A stretch of DNA of 64,000 nt. Source: Selaginella moellendorffii. Its lineage: Eukaryota > Streptophyta > Lycopodiopsida > Selaginellales > Selaginellaceae. Numbering within the stretch: the first letter of the stretch is position 1; every line of letters starts with the position of its first letter. Below the pieces are notes generated by a model, which had not been told where the DNA came from, did no database searches, and saw nothing but the letters and a program-made list of their open reading frames with translations. Shown one piece after another: positions 44,801 through 54,683 of the stretch. The stretch spans positions 528,807 through 592,806 of the forward strand of contig NW_003314364.1 of the NCBI RefSeq assembly GCF_000143415.4, written 5' to 3'. Made by a program: the position numbers and the translations under genes.

Positions 44801-45903
44801 TCACTAGGTGATCTTGTGGCTAAATAAGGACAAGGTCTTTGGTTGGCTAAGGAATGAAGTTCCTGGTTCAAAGTGTTGATTTGAACTATTTATAATGGTG
44901 TGGCTTGGTCAAGATGACTAAGTGGGAAGAGCACCTAAGAGAAATAAGCTGTGTCCATGGGATGGCATAGTGAGTCCAAGGAAAGTAGTCTTTATAAGAG
45001 ACCCATGGGAGGGTCACTAAATTGAGCTATAAATAAAGCCATAGCAGAAAATGATAAAGAAACATACTAAGGGTAAATGCCCTCTGGACTTGGCAAGCAA
45101 AGTCTTTGCTATAGAATCGAAAGGATACCTCAAGAATGGAGGTAGCAATTCTATGTTGTTGGATGCAACTATCAAAAGATAGGAGCAAAAGACTAATGGC
45201 TAAGAAAAAAGCCATGGGAACCATGGGAAAGAATCCCAAAGGCAAAGTAAGGCCAAGAACACTAATGTGTTGGGGGCTAACGAATTGTAGGAATGGCAAT
45301 GTGTTTCCAAGGATGGATTCCCAATTGCTCCAATTTAGCGAAAGTGGAAGCTCTAAGGAAGGGAGCGGTAAAGTAGCCAAATAATACAGCCCTAGCACAA
45401 ATTATAATAACTGAAACTTAGTGCCTAAGAAAGCACGAAATAGAAAAGAGGATGATGGTGCTCTTAAGTAGAGAACTTCTTAGGATGGGGAAGTGGAGTT
45501 GCACAATATATGCCATGCAAAGTGTCGGACACACTTAGGAAATTGACTTCAAAGAGTCAAAAGTAAAAGTTCCAAAATGCAAAGGTTATATCGATGGAAA
45601 CTGAGACTACTCGAAAAAAAGTAGTGGGATTGAGATAGAGACTGTGTGTCTAACAGGTTTAGCAAGAACTAAACCAATAAAAGGAGACAACCACCACAAG
45701 TGGTCTAATTAGTCTTTAAGTTGGAGAGACTATCCTCCTTAGAGGATGGGCAAGGCATGGGGAGCCTTCGGTATGAAACCATTGACAAATATTGGTGAGG
45801 TGACAAGAATGGAAAGGGTAATACATGTTGGTATTACTTTATAAAATAGTTTAAAATAGTTTGTTCGATGAGGACATCGAACTTCGTCTATGGGTGGTGA
45901 AGT
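41847..45903 (+). mobile_element. Non-autonomous LTR-A element interior (4.06 kb, no genes)
   Basis: This is a large interior between two LTR-A copies without gag, protease, RT or integrase and without any ORF longer than about 125 codons in either direction. The longest ones match nothing and are not conserved between copies. It is the organisation of a LARD, a large retrotransposon derivative. Near 44394 and 44420 it has GGTTCGAGTCC (B-box-like) and ends with a polypurine stretch before the 3' LTR. Other copies in the window share this interior, so it is a family and not a single deletion. Confidence 0.75.
41850..41861 (+). promoter_or_regulatory. Primer-binding site for initiator tRNA-Met
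   Basis: TGGTATCGGAGC has one change from the perfect TGGTATCAGAGC seen on the minus strand at 59546-59557. Confidence 0.8.
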
Positions 45904-46416
45904 TGTGAAACACAAAATCCCTAAAACCCAAAGTGGAGCCGGAAGAGTGCCACGTGGAAGTGGCCAAGGTGAAGGCCAAACGAGCGTAACACGTTTGGAC
46001 CAAAAGCTCTAACTTGAAAGGTCAAGAGTGGGAGTGGAACTCCCAACTAAGTGCTCGAGGAACAAGTACGAAGTGAGCAATAAGTGAGTCTCTAGAAAAG
46101 GGACACAAGAGGAACAAAGATGGAGTCCGAGATGGACCCGCAATGGAGTCTGAGATGGACCCGAGATGGAGTCCGAGATGGACCCGAGATGGAGTCTGAG
46201 ATTGACCCGAGATGGACCTGAGATGGTGTCTGACATGGAGTCCGAGATGGAGTCCGAGATGGACACGAGATGGAGTCCGAGATAGACCCGAGATGGACCT
46301 AAGATGGAGTCCGAGATGGAGTCCAAGATGGACTCGAGATAGAGTCCGAGATGGAGTCCAAGATGGACCCAAGATGGTGTTTGAGATGGAGTCTGAGATG
46401 GAGCCCTACATGGGAG
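45904..46416 (+). repeat. LTR-A, 3' LTR of the non-autonomous element, truncated
   Basis: It starts TGTGAAACACAAAATCC directly after GGGTGGTGAAGT and includes an array (46110-46405). It is cut within the array by the next LTR-A start at 46417. Confidence 0.8.
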
Positions 46417-46732
46417 TGTGAGACACAAAATCCCTAGGCCCCAAAGTGGAGCCAGAAAGGGTGCCACGGGGTAGTGGCCAAAGCGAAAGCCAACGAGCAT
46501 AACACGTTTGGACTAAAAGCTCCAACTTGGAAGGTCAAGAGCGGGAGTGGAACTCCCAACAAAGTGCTCGAGGAGCGAGCACGAAGCAACCAATAAGCAA
46601 GGCTCCAAAAAGGGACCCAAAAAGGACCAACACATGACACGTGGAGGAGTCCGAGATGGAGTCCGAGGTGGATCCGAGATGTAGTCCGAGATGGACCCGA
46701 GACCGAGACTGAGACTGAGATCGAGACCGAGA
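46417..46732 (+). repeat. LTR-A 5' fragment (+)
   Basis: TGTGAGACACAAAATCC through the G-box CACGTGGA to a short array. It is cut at 46732/46733 by an LTR-A in minus orientation. Confidence 0.8.
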
Positions 46733-47340
46733 TGTAAGCGATTAATTTTTCCATTTTACTTTAGTCACTTAACCACACCTCCGACCACTTGGAGGAGTCT
46801 CACTCACAACCACCGTAAGTCCTATTTTGGACTTGAGCTTACTAGCCTCGAGAATGGCATCCCTGCCACTCAACCTATGCACTTGGTCCAAGTGCTCCAC
46901 GTGTCCGATCCCATGACCAACACCCCAAGGTACCACCAACATACCAGCCTGTTACGCTAAGGCCATGTCCATTCACCTTGGTCACAACGATGGTCTGACA
47001 CCACTTGCATCCCAGTCCCGTCACTCAAAGACTGGGCCATCCATCCACGAGTGATCATCCTAGATCCACTCCTTAGCATCCTTAGGAGGCCCACAGACAT
47101 GGGGATTAGCCTTCCCCTATCTCTCTTCCGGTCTTCACCAAGTCCCTTTCTGCCCATGGCCGCGTTCGCCAACACTGCCATTGGATCGAGGCCCACAGGC
47201 CCAACCACTAAGTCCCATGGTCCTCTGGGACTTCCTCACCACTCGACTATATCCTTGGTCACTACACTAGAGGGCTACTCCTCTTTCTTTCCACAGTCTG
47301 GGCCTTTGGGACAGCATTTCGGAACACCGTGGCCCTACGC
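46733..47340 (-). repeat. LTR-A fragment (-) fused to interior
   Basis: Plus-strand reading TGTAAGCGATTAATTTTTCC starts it. At about 47340 it passes abruptly into LTR-A interior, an illegitimate junction that deleted the array half of the LTR and part of the interior. Confidence 0.75.
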
Positions 47341-48040
47341 GCTTTCTTCTGGGAACATCTTTCTCACAACTTTAGTATGGCACATTCTGCCATCAATGAG
47401 ATACCTACTGTTCTCATACTTGGATCTTATGATCCTCCCCATACCTCATGGGGCACTATACACCTCAGTCCAAATGCTCCAACCAATCCCTTACGACCAT
47501 TCCCTAACTCCGCTTGAGTCATCCAGCATTTTGGACTTTGCTAATCTAACAACCTGTGAGGTCTCAGTCTTAGAGGTGCCAACTCACTGGAATACAACTT
47601 CTTGTATTCATGTCCTACTCAGAAGGACAATCTTTGCAAGTGTTACTCTGACACTTGATGATTTTCTTGGGGCTAACCTTTGCCCCTTAGGACTACTTGT
47701 CTATATGATGAGAATAGCAACTCATTTTTAAGTACACCCCCAACTCCTTGGGTTGTTCCAGCATTCATTAGAGGTAGCCCCGGCTACCATTTCAAGGACT
47801 GGTGTCCTCTTCTGTATTTGACCTCCCACGGTCAACAATTCCGTTCTCAAAGTTATGAGTACCAGCCTCAACCATATAAGGGTAATCTTGTGACACCTTT
47901 ATTGTTTTGGAGTCTGCATCTTTCCCGTGATCCCAACTATAGTTGTTTACCACAACTATATTAGCTCGTTTGCTGCATCAAACGCTCATTTGGATCACAT
48001 CCTCAACTCTCTAAGGAAACCCTTATACTGTTCCCAAGAT
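47341..48040 (-). mobile_element. LTR-A interior, left of the DNA transposon
   Basis: Matches about 42030-42780 and 62930-63600 in reverse complement. It is broken at 48040 by the transposon and continues without loss at 59353. Confidence 0.85.
48037..48040. repeat. Target site duplication AGAT, left
   Basis: Identical to 59353-59356. The unoccupied site is CCCAAGATCCCAAAG at about 726-740. Confidence 0.88.
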
Positions 48041-48064
48041 AAGCTCTATTTCGTTAAAGTGGGA
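48041..48064 (+). repeat. Left terminal inverted repeat of the DNA transposon
   Basis: AAGCTCTATTTCGTTAAAGT and onward, matching the right end over 22 bp after a mismatch at base 2. Next to it is an AT-rich TATATAGTATATAAATATA stretch (about 48105-48125). Confidence 0.9.
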
Positions 48065-48482
48065 ATTGTCATTATCCCACTTGTAAAATAAGGTTTCCAA
48101 ACCTTTATATAGTATATAAATATAACAAAATTCAACTGCATTGAGGCACATGCCATTTTATTTTAAACAAGGAAATGTCTACTCAATCACTTCTCCTCCC
48201 CTTGCCACTGCTTCACCTCTCTCTTCTCCTTGTCATCGTCGTCCAATTTCTTTCCATCCTTTTAATATTGGCTCAGTTGCTCCGAGTCTAGGTGGAGCCC
48301 AAGTCCCCATTCAATCTTTACTTTCCCCTTATTAATAAAACAACTTCGTAGACTTCCAATAACATGCTGTAACACTTCTAGTATAATGCAAATCCTCTCA
48401 AAGAATTGTCTTTTAATATTAATACAATGGCATGGAACCCCATGCCATAATAAGTTACATTTTTAAATAAATACATGCCATC

Positions 48483-49350
48483 TCAGACTGTTATTTTTTG
48501 CCTCCAACGCCTATACAATAATCTTAGAATTTCATCACTCTCCACACTATCAGGATTTAAACCCAATAGTAATGCCATCTCTTCTCTAATACGTCCACGC
48601 TCATGTTCAGTGGTCGAAGAACCCATCCGGTTGAGCAGATTATGGAGATGCGGATAGTGCTTGGCTAGACAATATACATGCCATAAATGATGACTGGTGT
48701 CTGTCCGATCAAATGGCTTCTGATATACTGTTCCATCTGCCATTTGGTTGATTTCTGCAACCACCTCCTAGACTGGCCGGTTCTCTATCACCATCGCTTC
48801 AAGCCGTTTTGCAAGGTCCCCCAGAACATACGGTTTCTTCTCCCTAGTTTCCATACTGTAAGAGATGGGGTGCACTACATATGTGTGCGTGTTCGCTGCA
48901 GTTTTAATCGGCGAGTCATCGATGATGAGGATTTCACTTGACCTAGCAGTCCGGTTCATCACTACAGCCTCTGCCTTGACGAAGATGGGCTTGCTACCCC
49001 TCACATGGACCATAGTCAAGCAATCCTCCTGCGTTAGGAGAAAGTCAAATGGTAATATTACTCGCGTCTGATCGTGCATCATCTGTAGCAACGTTAATGC
49101 ATTGTGGCGCATCATGGATGTCCAAACTCCCAATTGCAAATTGAACCCGGCCCTCTGTTTTAAGTGTCGCATGGTCATTATTAGATCCCGCAGTTTCTCC
49201 AGTGTGATTAATGTGAATCTGTCTCTTTTGACCAACTTGCGACCGCAGGCTTTGGAGGGTGCAGTGACATTTGAGGACGAGCCACGCTCATGGGAGAAAA
49301 GGACACCGTTCAGATCAAAAACGATACAGTACCTTCGCCGTGACTCTGAA
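48483..49350 (-). pseudogene. FCP1/NIF-like HAD phosphatase domain, transposon copy 2
   Basis: On the minus strand from about 49348 (after a TTTCAG acceptor) it reads RRRYCIVFDLNGVLFSHERG, GVWTSMMRHN, then IIDDSPIKTAANTHTYVVHP: the nucleophile Asp and the acidic motif of FCP1/NLI-interacting-factor phosphatases. The usual second Asp of DxDx is Asn (DLNGV), as in several plant members of unknown activity. The C-terminal part (MADGTVYQKPFDRTDTSHH, GSSTTEHERGRIREEMALLL) is not known to me. A TAG at 48768-48770 interrupts the frame where copy 1 has CAG. The gene lies next to the left end and is transcribed towards it. Whether the domain was captured from a host gene is inference. Confidence 0.7.
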
Positions 49351-49426
49351 ATGAAATGCGTCAGCATAAAAAATGGTACAAGTCAATTTTACCATTTACA
49401 ATATTAGCGAATGGTGCTCCCGATGG

Positions 49427-49990
49427 TCATTGAGAGGGTTTTGGTCGAGGAAATGTGAAGGGCGGAAATACTCTCCTCTGCAATGTGGGGTCAATCGCAT
49501 CTGATGGCGTGTGGGCACATGCCATTTCAGCTGTAGACTCTGGTACAACTGGCTCAACAGTGGCATGGGGTGGTTCCGATGGCGTGTGATCACACACCAT
49601 TTCAGCTGGTGCCTCCGTTGGCAAAGTGGACATGACCGAACAGGCAGCAAGAGCGGTGTAGGGAGGTTCCAACGGCGCGTAGTCAGACGATTGGGCACAC
49701 GTTGGAAATGAGGATACGACCGGCTCGGCGGCTGGGGCGGCCTCATGCGAGTCCAATGGCGCCTGGTCACCGTCAGTTGGATACGTGGACAAGATTGACT
49801 CAGTGGTATGGGCAGCATCAAGTGGAGCGTGGTCAGCTTGCTTGGCGTTGATATGGATAGTAGCCTCCACCAACTCTGATGACTCTTGCAGGCAAGTAGA
49901 GTCCACTGGCAGATCCATATGCATGTCCAAATATCTCCCTTTGATTGAGATGGTATCCTCCCGTGCTACTAAAAACAAACTCATTAGCAC
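49427..49990 (-). CDS. Proline-rich repeat exon upstream of the phosphatase domain
   Basis: This open frame of 187 codons is built of about five degenerate repeats of 24-31 residues, each with a (H/Y/Q)(A/T)P(L/S)(D/E) core: ADHAPLDAA, GDQAPLDSH, SDYAPLEPP, CDHTPSEPP, CAHTPSDAI. The intervening parts contain SxxPT. At least two units are encoded by the transposon's quasi-palindromic motif. It ends at a TGA (49427-49429) that in copy 1 is CGA (2723-2725), where the frame continues for 25 more codons, so the stop is a recent C-to-T change. It lies on the same strand directly before the phosphatase exon and is probably part of the same gene, but the splice joining them could not be settled. Confidence 0.5.
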   Translation of the reverse strand: MLMSLFLVAREDTISIKGRYLDMHMDLPVDSTCLQESSELVEATIHINAKQADHAPLDAAHTTESILSTYPTDGDQAPLDSHEAAPAAEPVVSSFPTCAQSSDYAPLEPPYTALAACSVMSTLPTEAPAEMVCDHTPSEPPHATVEPVVPESTAEMACAHTPSDAIDPTLQRRVFPPFTFPRPKPSQ

Positions 49991-50005
49991 ATTGCAGTGC
50001 TAATG

Positions 50006-50905
50006 CAGTCCTCCCCCTACTATACTTTTGGAGCTCACCAAACCCCCCAGGGTCTGGGAGACGAACGCTTTGGGCTTTCACCCTCTCAGGCTCCGGACTC
50101 GGACTTGGACTCGGACTCGGACTCGGACTCGGATTCGGGCTCGGTCTCGGGCTCGGGCTCGGTCTCGGCCTCGGCCTCGGCCTCGGTCTCGGTCCTGATC
50201 TCGGTCTCGGTCTTGGTCTCGGTCTCGGTCCCGGTCTCGGTCTCGACTTCGGACTCCATCTCGGACTCCATCTCGGACTCCATCTCGGGTCCATCTCGTA
50301 CTCCATCTCGGACTCCATCTCGGGTCCATCTCGGGTCCATCTCGGACTCCATCTCGGACTCCATCTCGGGTCCATCTCGGACTCCATCTCGGACTCCATT
50401 TCGGGTCCATCTCGGGTCCACCTCGGACTCCATCTCGGACTCCATCTCGGACTCCATCTCGGGTCCATCTCGGACTCCACTTCGGACTCCAACTCGGGTC
50501 CATCTCGGACTCCACTTCGGACTCCAACTCGGGTCCATCTCGAACTCCACTTCGGATTCCAACTCGGGTCCATCTCGGACTCCCCTTCGGACTCCAACTC
50601 GGGTCCATCTCGGGTCCATCTCGGACTCCAACTCGGGTCCATCTCGGACTCCACTTCGGACTCCAACTCGAGTCCATCTCGGACACTCCCACGTGTCATG
50701 TGTTGGTCCTTTTGGGTCCCTTTTTGGAGCCTCGCCTTTTGCTCGCTTCGTGCTCGTTCCTCGAGCACTTCGTTGGGAGTTCCACTCCCGCTCTTGACTT
50801 TTCAAGTCGGAGCTTTTGGTCCAAACGTGTTACGCTTGTTTGGCTCTCGCTTCGGCCACTACCATGTGGCGCCCTTCCGGCTCCACTTTGGGGCCTAGGG
50901 CTTTG
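50006..50905 (-). repeat. LTR-A fragment captured inside the DNA transposon
   Basis: It matches 1770-2617 of the full LTR-A, including an array at about 50090-50690, but lacks both LTR termini and any target duplication. It separates the proline-rich exon (ending about 49990) from the Lys-rich exon (from 50906). A small palindrome, ATTAGCA...TGCTAAT, lies at its left junction (49983-50004). Confidence 0.8.
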
Positions 50906-51540
50906 CTCTTTCTGCTCTTTGCGGCTCTTCTTTTTGGTGGGTGTAGTGTTCGAACCCGAGGCAATGGCATCACCGAGTAGCTTCTTTTTTGGAGCAGCAG
51001 AGTCAGACGTCGGCTTGAGCTTGACCACCCTTTTCTGCTTCGGGGTAGTTTCCAGATCAACCCCCTTCCCCTTCGCTTCGCAAACTGGAGGCACTCTCAA
51101 CGGCTCAATGTTGGAATATAGTTTTTGAACATCGCCGTAGGTGAGGTCCGTGGATTCCATGTGATCTTCATAGACCCGCAACGTCTTTGAAATTGTGGGC
51201 CTCCTGGACAACCTCTCTCTAGCTCCCTCTAGGAATTCCTCATAGCCGCTGCCCCCCTCCGGGAAGCCGCTAGGATGTGCAAGGTGGACTTGAAGGCGGA
51301 TGCTGTCTCTACCACAAGTGCCAGTCCATATTCTTGCATGGAACTGCATGGAGTGTCTGTCACTTGGATGAGGATCCCCATGCATTCTTTTCTCCCACCA
51401 TCTGTGTTGTACAGCCTCAGATCCTCGCCTTCCATCCCGAAAGTCCAACTGGTGAGCTCCTCCCCCTTCTCTACATCCACATTGACAGTGGCTGGAAGAA
51501 GAACGCAATTCCTCGCCTGTTCAAAAATGCACAACAATTA
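50906..51540 (-). pseudogene. N-terminal exons of the minus-strand transposon gene
   Basis: 51229-51537 (minus) reads NCVLLPATVNVDVEKGEELT, LYNTDGGRKECMGILIQVTD and YGLALVVETASAFKSTLH. After a one-base frame change near 51270, the next frame gives YEEFLEGARERLSRRPTISK, LTYGDVQKLYSNIEPLRV and a basic tail KKKLLGDAIAS, PTKKKSRKEQKEQ that looks like a nuclear localisation signal. Then the LTR-A fragment begins. No family is recognised. The protein could be nuclear and element-specific. The frame change could be a splice boundary or a mutation. Confidence 0.4.
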
Positions 51541-51706
51541 GAGCTGACAGATGAAAAGCTAGCAGCTGGAAATAACGTGAGGCCACACGCCATTCACCAC
51601 TACATCAGATGTCTTGAGGCTGCATCCTATGATGGCGTGAGGCTACACGCCATCTGTAACCGGACTGCACTCGAGAGCCCAATCGGTGCATGCCAATGTT
51701 GCTACT

Positions 51707-51734
51707 GAATGGCATGTGGCCTCATGCCATTTTC
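51707..51734. repeat. Quasi-palindromic motif, near-perfect copy
   Basis: GAATGGCATGTGGCCTCATG followed by CCATTTTC is one of the best copies of the motif, with half-sites ATGGCATG and CATGCCAT. Other copies start near 49503, 49578, 51573, 51631, 52459, 52592, 52752, 52830, 53690, 53760, 53796, 54411, 54509, 54578, 56395, 56452, 57794, 57940, 58102, 58180, 58290, 58698, 58787 and 59106. Confidence 0.85.
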
Positions 51735-53331
51735 TACTTGGCCTAAAAGACTTACCATTTGAAGCCGAATGGAGGCGTGACAATCGAGGCCGGACTCGCT
51801 GGCGAATGTGCACTGTGTGTGCAGCGGATCGTAGCAGCAAGGCTACTCTGCCACTTACAGTTGGAGAGTGGTGCTGAAATCTCCCGGGACGCCAAGTGGG
51901 CTGCGTGTGGGTGGCGGAGTGGGCGGCGGAGTTGGCGGCGGAGTTGGCGGCGAAGTTACAAACTGGGTGTGTCTTGAAGTGGACGCCGATGCACACGAGC
52001 GCGATGCGAGCGCGAGTGGACACCGATGCACACGAGAAACCTGTAGAGAAGTGAGCGTGATCGCGAGTGGGAGCATCACACTCGCGCGAGCGCGAGTGTG
52101 CAAGCGCGAGTACAAAGCAAAATGCAAAACCTAACCTCACACGCGCGAAATGTCACAACGGTTGGTAATCCCACCACGTCATCATTCCTCGGACTTGGGC
52201 GCCACCATTAATTTCTGGATTGCCGCGCGCATGCAAGCACGCAAAATCCAAAAGAAATCCGCAACGTCATCATTCCTCGGACTGCATGCACGCGAAATCC
52301 AAAAGAAAGATCATGATTGGGATATCATTTAATACCCTCGCTATATTTATACCATGCATGATTGGATATTCCAAAGCATCTTGTATTTCCAAAAATGGCA
52401 GATGTTCAGCTAAATAAAGAAATTCTATCTGTTTCTATTTTTCTCTCAAATCAATATTATAGCGTGTGGGCTCATGCAATTTTGAGCCAAAGAAACCCAA
52501 AAAACGTTGGACCCAAAATATTTTGAAAAAACCCAAAAAACCCTAAACATTTTAAACCCAAAAATCCAGGCGTTCTGTGGCGTTATTCCTTGAATGGCGT
52601 GTGGGCACATGCCATTTTCAGGGCCAAATGCTGAATGGAGAAAAATTCCCTTTCAGTGCAAATGCTGCAAGAGGTAGATGCCGAGCACAAAGGACTGTAA
52701 CTACCTCACATGACACAGATAATCTTTTGTCTATTTGGCAAAGATAAACTTTATAGCGTGTGGGCTCATGCAATTTTGAACCCAAAAAATGCACCAAAAA
52801 ATTCTCGGCGTCATCTGGCGTTATCTCTTGAATGGCGTGGGGCCGCATGCCATTTTCAGGGGCACATAGGAGTATATTCCTAGGATATTCTGACACGCGC
52901 GAGATTTTTTTGAGTTTTCTGGAGATCCAACTGTTAGATCGCAACTAGATTTTACAGAATGGTATACAATGTCTTTCTTGATGACCCTGCAAAGAAGCAT
53001 CTCGATCGGACACCACATGAGACCACACGAGCCTTACAATGTTTCAGGGGAATTTGCCATAGATCCGACCGTTATTTTGCTCCAAGATTTTACAGTTTGG
53101 TGTGCATTGACCTTTCCATCGATACTGCAAAGGGACATCACAATCAGATGCGGGATCACAAGAAACTAACTTCACTAACTCTGGTTTCACCAAGATCTAC
53201 GTAAGGAGTTATGAAATGAAAGGACCCTCTTTATTGAAATGTGTTTATGGTCCTAGGGGCATTGTGACATATCAAAGGATTTTACATCAAGTTCTGTATT
53301 TGCATGTTTATCAAGCTACTGAATTGCTAAA

Positions 53332-53353
53332 CCCTAAACCCTAAACCCTAAAC
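53332..53353. repeat. Interstitial plant telomere-type repeat
   Basis: Three consecutive CCCTAAA units. This is the Arabidopsis-type telomere sequence found in most land plants. Confidence 0.85.
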
Positions 53354-54239
53354 ATGTGGCAAATGCTGCGTGAAGAAAGATGCCCTTTCTGGGCAAATGC
53401 TGTAAGAGGCAGATGCCGAGCAGATGTATCTCAGGCTAGCGAAGGGGACAAACGAAAGCTAGTTATAAACATGACGGGATGCAAATAGATTACTAGGCTG
53501 GTCCTACGAAAATCAAAAACCATAATTGAAAACATTGAAAATGCAAAAAGAAAGGTTTATAATATTTTTGAATTTTAAGCAACCAAAGGAATGTAAGTAG
53601 GGCATGTGTTTGTAAGTTTAAAAATGCCTCAACCACTTAAATTCCCAAGTAAATAAAGCTGTTTCTATTTTTGGTACAAGTAAACTTTATAGCGTGTGGG
53701 CTCATGCAATTTTGAACCCAAAAATGCACCAAAAAATGCTCGACTAGCATTATTCTTTGAATGGCGTGTGGCCTTATGTCGAGCATTATTCTTTGAATGG
53801 TGTGTGGCCTTATATTGCCATAAATGGACGTACACACACAGCATAATTATTCCTTTACACGGCAAATAATCTTGGCGCGGATCGCTGACATGGCATGGCA
53901 AAGTTCGAATCACTGACATGGCACAGCTGGATCGAGGCAAGGACATGATGTGACAAAGTTCAACCTCCGACAGCAAAGTCTAGAAGCTACTCAGTTTGAA
54001 ATTTGTCAGAGGAATCATAAGATCTGGTTTGTCAGAGGATTTGATGTGATGTTCAAGCGTGTGTTATTTTTGAATTCTCAAACTCATTCCTAGGTCTATC
54101 ATTTTTGTGCGCCGTGTTCTTGGTTCTGCTGAGCGCAGTGAGCGCTGCTTGTGTAAGCGGCGTTGTGGGCTGTGGTTTATGCGTCTACGAGCGGTTGTGG
54201 CATTGCGAGCGCCATTGCGAGCGGCAGTTTATGCGAGTG

Positions 54240-54325
54240 GCAGTTTGTGCGAGCGGCGCTACGAGCAGTTGCGGTGTTGCGAGCGGCGCTACGAGTAGTT
54301 GCGGTGTTGCGAGCGGCACTGTCTT
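54240..54325. repeat. 30-bp minisatellite in the transposon
   Basis: GAGCGGCGCTACGAG(C/T)AGTT units, about 2.5 copies, following a GAGCG/GCGAG-rich stretch from 54125. Confidence 0.75.
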
Positions 54326-54683
54326 TGGTGTGGCTACCGCTTCCTCTTGATATTCGGCACTTGTGCTTCCTGGTATGTTCACCATGGAATGGCTTAGGAC
54401 CACATTTAGAAATGGCATGAGGCCACATGCCATCTTGGGCCCTTGCAATTTCATGGCTAGCGTATTGTCATGTATGTTTTTACTTGCCTGCAGCTGTGTG
54501 TATATCAAGATGGCATGAGGCCTCATGCCAATTTTGTGAATGTGAAATTTCACGTGGGTGTCAATAACATGTTTGAATAATGGCATGTGGCCTCATGCTA
54601 TTGAGGTTGTTTGGTATGTTATGATTTAGGCTATTCTCCAATCATTTTTTGTATGGTTTTAACTTCTTTTCTGCACTTTCAGA

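Larger units (their letters stand above)
51541..54683. other. Divergent spacer of the transposon: repeats and palindromic motifs
   Basis: This 3.1-kb stretch lies between the two divergent genes and should hold their promoters. It contains GGCGGAGTT repeats (51910-51960), GAGCGCGAGT-rich DNA (52000-52110), a direct repeat around CATCATTCCTCGGACT (52189 and 52269) and a TATA-like CTATATTTATA at about 52340. It also has three copies of a unit of about 130-160 bp (52457, 52750, 53689), a telomere-type run, a 30-bp minisatellite and about a dozen quasi-palindromic motifs. No convincing gene is present. Confidence 0.6.

Noticed and set aside
47051-47731. A 226-codon plus-strand ORF
   Set aside because: It runs across the LTR-A/interior junction and is not conserved between copies.
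54105-54350. Cys/Ser-rich ORF resembling a small secreted protein
   Set aside because: It is a translation of the GAGCGGCGCTACGAG minisatellite; neighbouring frames are open as well.
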